DNA of 64,000 nucleotides from Diphasiastrum complanatum. Lineage: Eukaryota > Streptophyta > Lycopodiopsida > Lycopodiales > Lycopodiaceae. Of the stretch, positions 55,507-64,000 are shown piece by piece. The stretch spans positions 47,030,191 through 47,094,190 of the forward strand of contig CM055098.1 in assembly GCA_029204225.1 (NCBI GenBank), given 5' to 3'. Under the pieces are notes generated by a model. That model was not told the DNA's origin, did not search any database, and saw only the letters and a list, made by a program, of their open reading frames with translations. How positions within the stretch are numbered: the first letter of the stretch is position 1; each line of letters opens with the position of its first letter. The position numbers and the translations under genes were made by a program.

Positions 55507-58500
55507 TGGATTCCGCATTCGGAACATGTTTACACCTAGAACTGGCACTGTGTTATTGTGTTTTAGGCTTCTTCAAGGCCTAAAAACCAACACTTGTGAG
55601 ATTGCAAATGCTCATAAAAAATCTTTGAAGTATTTGCATTGCCGGTCCAGCTCAAGATCCATTACCGCAAGCAAAGTTTTAGATTTTTCCAAACAGAATC
55701 TTTCAAGTTGGAATAGCTATGGCAAATGCAGCGAATGCTATTCGAGAATTGGGTTTTGTTTCACTTTCAATCCACAAAACTGGAGTTCCAACCAGTTGTT
55801 CTGGAGATGCTGGCCTATCCAAAGTGGATTGTTTGTCAGAACTTTTTCATCTCAGTTGTCGTCACGAGAGTGGATCGAAGAGCTCCAAGCCGAGAGGGCT
55901 TCAAATTGCGAGAATCGAGTTCATTTAACAAGCATGACTTTAGGTCGGACCACCGCACTAATTAGTTCTCAGAATAGTTCACTCTCGCCTGATTCTTTGC
56001 AAGGGAGGTTGGAGTACTCTAAGCGTGGAACCTCGGTTTTACCGGTGATTTTCAATTGGCTCGATGAAGGGAACAACTTTTGCAGAGGCACATTAGCCTC
56101 GGCAATTGACAGACTCATTGAGGTAGCTAGGTACAGGGATGCCCTTGAGGTAACTCTCCTTCTCTCCCTTTCTTTATATGTATAGCCTATAGGTTTTCTT
56201 TTGTATGTTTTGGCGTTCCTACTAGATGTTATTTACTTGTATTTACATTTTTTTCTCGTATGTACGATTTTTTGTATGGAAGACATAAACGAAGCTTCTG
56301 CTTCCAAGTTGGAGCAGCTTTTCCTGCAAAGATAATTGCTTTGCCCTTCTTTAATGTCAAACAATAGCTGTTGTCGAGTTTTCCATGTGAAGCCTATCTC
56401 AAGACATAACAAGAACAACAAAAAACAAGTGTGACAAGTAATGAAGGCAAGTAATGAAGGCAAGTTATGAGGGCCATAGACAATTATTTGGTCTCTTATA
56501 TGATGCAGTCTACTCTCTTTGTTGCTATTCTAGCATCTAGAACGTCTGTAAATCATGACAAGCATGGATGGATCTTTCTAAGAGATGCTTGCAAGCTCCA
56601 TGGTACATATTGTTATTAGGAAGTTCAAGTTTTCAGATGTATCAATTGCGAAAGATCTATGGGAAGTAGTAATTGAGAAGATACTAGGCTTTTAGTTGAA
56701 ATTGATGCAAAAGCCTTTAGAATAAAAGGAAAAGAGTACGCGTGTGTGTTAACATCTATCAAGGTCAACTTTATCTCACGCCTAAGAGATGCTAAGAATC
56801 TTAAAAATTTTAAAACATGGGATCTACAAAAGGGTATGCATGAGAGTATGATTCATAGTGATTGGGAAACGTGAAAACATAGCTTTCTAGACTTGCCTTG
56901 CATTTTTAATTTCCCAAAACACATGATTTCATGTCAAAAACATGACAGTTGGGAACACATTTTGTTAGGGCCCATTATTGGACGACACATGACTTTGGAT
57001 TGTTGTTGAAAGTGAGGAACCAAGATTGCCCAATGGTTTTGCATAAAGTGGCATGAATTGTGTACATTTGCATGCTAGTGGCCCTACTGTGCGTGTATAC
57101 AAGAGTGGTGGTCATTGAGTTGATATCTATTAAGAGGATAAAAGATATGCACCTGTGGGATGCTTAGATCTTGTCCTTACACATTGTTTGAGCACGAGTT
57201 GGGCTTGGGTGTTGGTTGTATGGGCTGCCAATGACCTGGAGCCAAGATGCTTAAGTTGGGGTGATGATTAATCAATACTTTTAGAATCTGAAGTTGATCA
57301 TCTTGACTCCTACAATGTTAGCAATCTAGATGTGAGTAGGTTGTGAAAAGATGCTAGAAGAGCATGTCAACTTGGGGTACCTAGTTGTTCGCTCTTTATC
57401 TCACCTCTTAGCCTTGTCAATAATGGTGTCATGCAAAAGTGATTGTTATTTATCTCATATTTGTGCACATTGAGGTAAGGCCAAATTTTGAAGAGCACCC
57501 CTCTTCTATGTTGTGAGTGGCGCACGACGATGTCCTTTATGTCAATTACATGGAAATATTCCATGCGATATTGATCAGAGTTCCTTGGTGACATTGTGGT
57601 GGCATAGGGTGTTATTTTGGTCCAACCAAATTGCTTGTAGATTATTCGATATGGCTAAGACTCACAGAGGTAGGTTAATCATTAGCTCTACTTGTTCTTC
57701 AAACCTTACAACTTTCATTGGTCACATTTTGCAAGAGGATATACTCAGGCTCTGAAGTTGAGAAACCAAGATCTCGTAACCTTTGGATGAGAAGGGAGCG
57801 TGGGACCAAATCGAAGGCTTTTGAAGTCAACAAAACAATAGTAACCTTCTATCTCTTATGTTTGGCTTCCTCGATGAAATTCAAAGAGTGAAGACATGGT
57901 CTATGGTGTAATAGTGAGCTCGGAAACCTACCTAGCCCAAAGCATGTAGTCTCCTGATATCTGCCTCAGAATTGATCGACAACTGATCGTGCCCGATCAT
58001 GAGAGTATGATAGTTACAAAGATTCATGGGGTCACCATTTTTGTGAATGGGATGGATGACATTAGTGCACCAGGGTGAAGGGAAACCGTAGACAACTGTG
58101 TGGTTGCGCAAAGTGGCTAGGATAGGTCAAAGTATGTCTGCGGCATGGATCAACAATTCCGATTCAAGGTCCTCTATGTCTCTAGTGCTGGGGAGATAGA
58201 GATGGGTGAGTCAGTGGGTATGGTGTATAATGATGTAGCATATGTGGTCCATATATGTAAATCTTCAAGAGGCACAAGGGAATGAATTCATGCCAAAAGG
58301 CACCTATGGAGGAATTGAATAGAGAATCATTGCAATAGTGCATTCATGCTAGCGGCAACATAGTACTCAACGATTTTATTAGGGATATAAGGTTCTTTAG
58401 ATGAAGGGTATACATTATTAGGGATAAGCTAACTGTGAGCTTTGTGCTTTGTGCTAGTTGTTGTTGCTACTGCACAATAGCTAGATTAAGCTATTGCATA

Positions 58501-58608
58501 GCAGCAACGATGGGCTGTTGTTGCACAACAGCGGTGGGGTGGGAAGGATGGAGGAGGTGGGCGCGGAGGGAGTAGAGGGGACTGTGGGCTCCCTCTTGTT
58601 TTCTTGTG

Positions 58609-58658
<50 letters not shown>

Positions 58659-61600
58659 ATTTAGTCACGACAAAATATTGTATCATCGACTCCAAGTCTC
58701 CAACTCATTGATATAGACTTTAAAGATTGAACAAAGTAGGTGAGTGTGCATAAAATTCACACCTATATTATTTATTGTAGATCCATCTTGAATAAATTCT
58801 CCTAAGAATCAAGATCTAAAATCTCCCATCACCCTCTTGTTTAAATCCATAATTGCCCCAAATTTGTGTGACATGTCTAGTGAAAAGTGGAGATCTATTC
58901 TGGATAAGCATATGTTATGGAATAGAATCAAAGGCTGAGGGCTCGTCAGAAATTTACAAATTACAAAAATGACAATCTTCCCTCTCCTCCCTATGTCGCT
59001 GCCTTCTCAATGATGGTAGTATTAACAGCCTCCTAGTAGATTTATTGATGGGCCCTTTTCAACACAAGAGCAAACGATGTTTTAGCAGACTGCGATTCGA
59101 ACGGGCCGGTTCGAACCACGATTCTTGGTTCGGACCGCGATTCGAGCAAACATTAAGAGAGAGAGAATAGTAGTAAGTGCATACTACATACAAGTTTGAA
59201 GCTACTAAAACCCTAGATTCGAGATAGTAGAGTCTATATAGTACAGGAAATAGATAGATAAATGATAATAGTAATCACAAATAAGTCAATAAGCGCAATG
59301 TGAGACTCGAGAGCAATCTGAAGAAATTAGAATCGGTAACCAAGATGCCAGATGGTGAATCCCCTTATCCTCTTATGGCACATGTGGGCAAATTCTTCCC
59401 ATGGACCATGTGGCATGGTTATGTATCATGTGGCATCAATGTGCTTGTGGCACTCATTGTTAGAAATGTCAAAGGTTACAACATCCTTATTCCATGCTTA
59501 AGGCATCAGGTGCACCATTGCACGTTGACATTTTTCTTGGGTCTTCTTGGTGAGACTTAGTCTGTTGTGTGTTAGAGGCAGTAGTTTCCAACAATGTCTC
59601 TGCAGTTATCGTCACTTGTGGTTCAAACTTCATATATACAATTGTCATTCCATAATCCATTAAAATTCACTCGTGTAGTAGCTTCCTTTTGGCAATTATT
59701 TCTTGTTTTGCTATAAATTTTAAAGCATTAACATTATGCAACATCTTTAACAGTAAACATACTACATAGTCATCTTTTAGGTCTTATATTGTTGGCATCT
59801 ATGTGTATCATGTCATTTTGTCTCTACCATTTTAAAAATATATAATCTGGTTCAAAGTGGTCCTCGATTCAAACCCTGCCTGACCAATTTGAATCAGTTT
59901 AAATCAGACGAATTGGTCTGATTCGAATCAGCTGGTAACATTGTTCGTTAAAATAAGATGTACCGGTATTCTATAAGGACCCTCTATAGATGTGGTGCAC
60001 TTATGATATGTGAAATGTTTCGGTTGAGGAGTGACATTCCTATTAGACATTGTGATCAAAGATAATGCTGTCAAACCAAGAGACGACAACTTTGAGAGTT
60101 ATGCTTTGACACACATCCACCTCTCCTCGTTGAACTGCCTACACTAATGACGATAGCTGCAACTTCTATCACATACTTTATTCGACCTCTAATGTAGGAT
60201 GCTACACTCCTATCTTGGAATTTCTGATTGTTTTAAATCATGTAGGCATATCCGCAACTGCATCCGCAACTGCAATCTGATGACTTAGCAAAACTCAATT
60301 TGGGCTTCGACTTCCTACCTTGTCTTGTAATGAATATGACCACTTTCTTAATACTGAGTTGATGAACTTGTCAAATGGGTACTGTTTATTATAGAATAAT
60401 GCCTTCAAAGTTTGTCTGAACTCAAACTTTGAATATAGCTGGAAGCGCAGACATACAGATTCTGATGTGGTTTATATATATATGTAGGTCTCTGAATGGA
60501 TGATAGGGGTTGAGCCTAACAAGGTGGAGTTGATGGACTATTTGACATGTCTTGGTTTAATTGCCAAAGTTCGAGGCCATAGTAAAGCTGCTAAGTTTTT
60601 TGCATATCTTCCACGTGATTATGGGAGGACAGAGTTGGCCTACTTGACAATGTTTGCAAATTACGTGGATCAGAAAGCCCTCTACAGAGCCAAGAACTTA
60701 ATGAAGAAAATGAAAGAGATGGGTTTTATCAAGTCAGCATTTGTTTACAATCAAATCCTTACATTGTATAAAGACAAGGGAAAAGAAGACAGGATACCCG
60801 ATCTCTTGAAAGATATGAAAGCAGCAGGCATTTCACCAGATGTCAACACATACAACATAATGCTGGAGGTGAAGAGCAAAAATGGTGACTTTCCAGGCGT
60901 GAAAAGACTTTTTGAAAGAATGAAAGCAAGCGAGCAGGTGAAACCTAATGTAACAACCCTTTCAATTCTGGCTTTGGCCTGTATTTCAGCTGGGTTGATT
61001 GATAAAGCAAATGCAATCACAACTGAGATCCAAAATCAGGAGGCTTTTGATAAGCTAGGAGCCTCCCACGATCTTCTCATAACACTCTATGCGAAGCTTG
61101 GAAATACCAAAGGATTGGCAAAAATTTGGCATCTCTTACAGGAATCTTCAAATGTTAGTAAAAGCACTTACGTATGTGCCATCCAGGCATTTGGCAAGCT
61201 GGGTGAAATTGAAAAAGCAGAGAAAGGTTTCAAGAAAATGCAGGAGATGGGACCATTGAAAGCTGATCAGTACAATTCTTTGCTATCTGTGTATGTAAAT
61301 AAAGGGATGCTTCAAAGAGCAGAGGAGCTATTTCATAGCATGTTAAAAATAGGCTGTCAACCAAATGGCAGATCATACCATAATCTTGTATTAGGCTATT
61401 TAAAACAGAATCAGACTGAAAAAGCTCTTCAAGTATTGAGAGATTTTCAAGAAAACATTGCATATGCAGGGACATTCTCTTGCTATGAGACTATGGTGCT
61501 GATTTTGCAAGCATTAGCTAAGAATGGTGATGTAAGAAACGCCGAAAATGTCTTCCAAGACATAAAACGAGAGAAACGTAGCATAGATGTGTTTCTTTAC

Positions 61601-61738
61601 AATACTTTGTTAAAAGCCTATGTGCATGCAGGTATGCATGCTTACCGCTTTCTCCAAAGGATGGCCGCGGATAAAGTTTCCCCAAATGAAGAAACCTCAT
61701 TGCTTTTGGATAAATTAAAGAAAAACTCAGGCCCATAA
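55478..61738 (+). CDS. P-class PPR protein, two exons, organelle-targeted
   Basis: Exon 1 is 55478-56149 and exon 2 is 60488-61738, joined in phase 0 across GAG|GTAACT and TATGTAG|GTCTCT; the joint reads DALE-VSEWM. The product has 640 residues from ATG 55478 (the frame is open upstream to 55394 but has no ATG there). The first 130 residues are Ser/Arg-rich with LFVRTFSSQ, typical of a mitochondrial or plastid presequence. WLDEGNNFCRGTLASAIDRL and ARYRDALEVSEWM are hallmarks of the PPR subfamily represented in Arabidopsis by proteins such as PPR596. About nine to ten 35-residue PPR motifs follow, e.g. VYNQILTLYKDKGKEDRIPD, TYNIMLEVKSKNGDF and QYNSLLSVYVNKGMLQRAEE. No E, DYW or SMR domain is present. 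PPR proteins bind organelle RNA base by base; the target is unknown. The frame is intact, so the gene is probably functional. Confidence 0.88.
56600..56870 (+). pseudogene. relic of copia gag in the PPR intron
   Basis: The plus strand reads IRKFKFSDVSIAKDLWEVVIEK and, after a frame break, KEYACVLTSIKVNFISRLRD and NFKTWDLQKGMHES. This is the order of the UBN2 capsid motifs (W-K-F-K-M, D-L-W-E-V-V, A...L-x-x-I, W-D-x-L-x-x-x-Y-E-S) seen intact in the copia elements of this window. No other part of the element remains. Confidence 0.5.
57367..58200 (-). pseudogene. LINE reverse transcriptase relic in the PPR intron
   Basis: Minus-strand translation gives, in order, WCTNVIHPIHKNGDPMNLCNYHTL (near 58060), LHALG-x-VGFRAHYYTIDHVFTL (near 57920), a FC-x-LQKPSIW stretch equivalent to VDFxKAFD (near 57820), and RRGVLFKIWPYLNVHKYEIN in place of the KQGCPLSPxLFxLYID block (57450-57510). 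This is the usual series of non-LTR reverse transcriptase motifs, with many stops and frameshifts. No poly-A tail or target duplication was found. Confidence 0.6.
58610..58657. repeat. (GA)n microsatellite
   Basis: A nearly pure GA run of about 48 bases lies within the PPR intron. Confidence 0.95.
59085..59940. repeat. region bordered by palindromic gattcgaa repeats
   Basis: At 59090-59155 the motif gattcgaac/ggttcgaacc recurs in both orientations (cgattcgaacgggccggttc). At 59865-59932 a similar set forms an inverted repeat (gaccaattt...aattggtc and gaatcag...ctgattc). The 700 bases between carry no recognisable protein. The symmetric placement suggests the ends of one old DNA element, but this is not proven. 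Confidence 0.35.
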
Positions 61739-64000
61739 TTTGTTTGGACTCTAGACAGTAGGCAATCTTACTGTTTATTGTAAGAGCATGATTGTCCAGA
61801 GATTTGCTTAGAAGGTTTACCTAGTTTTGCTTTTCCATTCACCGAATTCTTTGCATTACAGGACTTTGTTTGTGGCTGTGTGTCTTGACTTGCTTGGATG
61901 CATTTTTGTAGTTGGACTTTGTAATCCTTATACAAGCTAAGGGCCATCTGAGTTCTATTTCTTTCCTATAGTAGAGACATGTGAAAACTGACCTTATGCT
62001 TTGGGTTTCACAAGGAGATGCCACCCTCCTCAAAGAACTGAGGCATCTTTCTATATCATGTTTTTTAATGCCATCACTTGTGGGTGGACTCCATAAGGAA
62101 CATCTCCTTTGTTATGTTGGGTACTATCGTAGACATAATGTGTCGACTTGTTTTCTTTCAATCTACATGAATGTATTTTAATATACCTGGTCGTGTATGG
62201 AGATTCTACAAGAAATGTCTTGATTTTTCCAGTGAATAGCACGTGTCATTCTAGTAATTGAAGTATATTTGTATATGTGGGCTGTTGTTTTTTTTTAAAA
62301 GAAAGCCAAGGTAAAAGGACAGATAAGAGGGTAACAGCTTTAGATACCAGGTAAATCTGGTTGATTTTTATGAAGTTTACAGTTTTTCTACCTTGTAGGA
62401 TATGTAAGTGATTGCGGTGACTTTTGATGGGCTCATGAAATGTAAAGGCTGTTGGTTCTTTATAGTGCTTCTCTTGTTTTCAAACTCTTCAGTTTTTGAA
62501 AGTTTCTAAAGCAGATTTTGAGGTTTTTCCAAGCTATATCTAGGTTTGATTGTCCAGGCCTACATTTCAAACATTGTAGTATCTATCAAAGTTGAGCACC
62601 AATATGATCAAGAAATATGGCAGATTGTTGGGCTTGTGGTGGTTCCACTGGACAGCTTGATAAGTTTCAGGTTTGATCATACCCAGACTTATACATTGCA
62701 AACTTGTTCTTCATGGTGTGCAGCAGGTTTGTTTTGCATTTAGGTGTGTTTGATGATTTGAAATTTATGTTTCATTTGTATCTTGTTGTTCAAGCATGAA
62801 GGAAATTTGGTTGTGAATCCTGTTTGGCTTGGAGCTGCTAGTTCTCTCTCCTAGAATGGTTGTGCTTGATGCAATAATTCATCGAAGCAAGCTTGATGCT
62901 GAATTATGTCCTTGACACATGTATTGTCATTCCTTATAATTTAGTAGGTATTAGTGCAAAGCTGCTATCATTTCATCGATCATGTTGTTGATGTACAAAC
63001 CCCTAAAGTGCACCCTGATAACATTGCCAGAGAGACCACTTGTGTAGTTAGTCAGAGGGTTAGGCAGGCTTCAAAGCACATTTGCAATGAATCATATTTT
63101 TATTTTCAGCGTCAATACTGAGGACTAGGCATATATGAGATGAATTTGGCTCATTGCAGAGGATACCATACCGTGCATGCTTATCTAGCAATTATAGAAC
63201 CTACAATTTTTTGGAGATTTATATTATAACCATGGAATTACATGAGAAAGCAGTAAGCTGCTTCAAATTCATATTGGAGTAGTCACTAGGACTATGGGTT
63301 AACACATGGTTGTTAGCTCTTGCTCATTTTCTTTTTTACATTTTATGTCCGTATGTACCATGTGGAATTGAACTCCATACTCCATACCTTTAGCTGAGGA
63401 AAGGAGACATCCAACCAACATGAGCAAGTAAATGGAGATGGGCCCTTACGTGAGGGCCAATTTTCTCATTCATTATAGAATGTTTTGGCTTCTAGAAGTA
63501 TTTTTAGAATTTATGAGCCAATGGCCATTCTTGGATGCTCTAATTATACTTACTATAATTATGTATCCAAAGAAAGAAAATTGAGTGATCTCTAGTGATC
63601 TTTGAAATTTGTACTCTAGAGAATATTGAGAATTATAGTAAATAGTGCGCCATTCTTGCAAAAGTTTGTTTAAAATCTCACCCATTAAGGTTTTAGGGAC
63701 TCCATATGTAAACTAGAAATGCTAATGACATCCTATGTTTTGTCTTTGTTTGTGTATTTGAATGCTTTTGACATTTTGGTAATTTGAGCACAAGGTAAAA
63801 GTGCCACTTTGGACTAATAAATGAGTGAATCAATGTTGATTACCACAAAACTATAGTCAAGAAAAAGCTTTCATTGAGTCGTTTGTGTGTGTGTGTGGGT
63901 GTGTGTGTGTGTTAAACTGCTTACAAATAATTGAACCAATCTTTGCATATCATCTCGTGAGTCTATAGGTGGCATAAGATGTTTGTTTGTGTGTGTGTGT
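61739..64000. repeat. downstream flank with TG microsatellites
   Basis: The first few hundred bases behind the stop codon should be the 3' UTR of the PPR gene, though no poly-A signal could be fixed with confidence. No gene is recognised further on. TG runs are at 63882-63912 and at 63981-64000, the latter continuing beyond the window. Confidence 0.6.

Larger units (their letters stand above)
56150..60487 (+). other. 4338-bp intron of the PPR gene
   Basis: The intron starts GTAACT and ends with the TA-rich tract TTTATATATATATGTAG. It contains a copia gag relic, a LINE relic, a GA microsatellite and a region with palindromic gattcgaa repeats (each listed separately). The first 440 bases (56150-56590) show nothing recognisable. 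Confidence 0.85.

Noticed and set aside
55719-55965. Alternative frames inside PPR exon 1
   Set aside because: The main frame runs uninterrupted through this interval, contains the presequence-like VRTFSSQ and joins in phase to exon 2, so the other frames are shadows.
58486-58695. Minus-strand frame with a Ser-Leu repeat
   Set aside because: It is the translation of the GA microsatellite in the PPR intron.

Overview
The window looks like a stretch of a large, repeat-dense nuclear genome from a vascular plant. It holds one clear host gene, a P-class pentatricopeptide repeat (PPR) protein gene with a 4.3 kb intron. Around it lie nested, mostly decayed Ty1/copia and Ty3 LTR retrotransposons, a LINE remnant and small TIR elements. 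Old nested LTR elements and long repeat-filled introns would suit a gymnosperm, but that is inference and the species cannot be named from the sequence.

Layout. 1-5.6 kb: no full gene. Short spliced-looking coding pieces on the minus strand (420-555, 3213-3298, 3366-3530, possibly 5099-5554) hint at an unrecognised multi-exon gene or pseudogene, and three small tandem duplications lie nearby. 6-11.6 kb: LTR fragments, a minus-strand copia 3' end, a decayed minisatellite, and a minus-strand copia gag with its 5' LTR. 11.7-13.7 kb: two TIR elements with a common core, then a plus-strand copia fragment. 13.7-22.7 kb: a plus-strand copia element whose gag is split by a deleted copia element (15144-17964) with a 5-bp target duplication and CT microsatellites in both LTRs. 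22.7-25.9 kb: decayed DNA with a piece of an unusual transposon-associated protein and a Ty3 reverse transcriptase relic. 25.9-33.5 kb: a Ty3 element with two consecutive retropepsin domains, an almost intact pol and a long extra gene after pol. 33.5-36.3 kb: a chromovirus relic (chromodomain plus LTR). 38.6-53.0 kb: a minus-strand copia element split by a minus-strand Ty3 element (about 41.13-50.90 kb) that also has a post-pol gene. 53.0-54.0 kb: an LTR fragment carrying a third TIR element. 55.3-61.7 kb: the PPR gene. 61.7-64 kb: quiet DNA with TG microsatellites.

How it works together. The PPR protein should enter an organelle and bind RNA. None of the retroelements looks autonomous: each shows stops, frameshifts, deletions or lost catalytic residues. 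The most unusual signals are the coiled-coil post-pol gene placed alike in two different Ty3 elements (each behind a splice-acceptor-like site), the double protease, and a CpG-bearing motif family (ACCTTCG / TTTTTCGCATTTT) recurring in otherwise unrelated LTRs and post-pol spacers.
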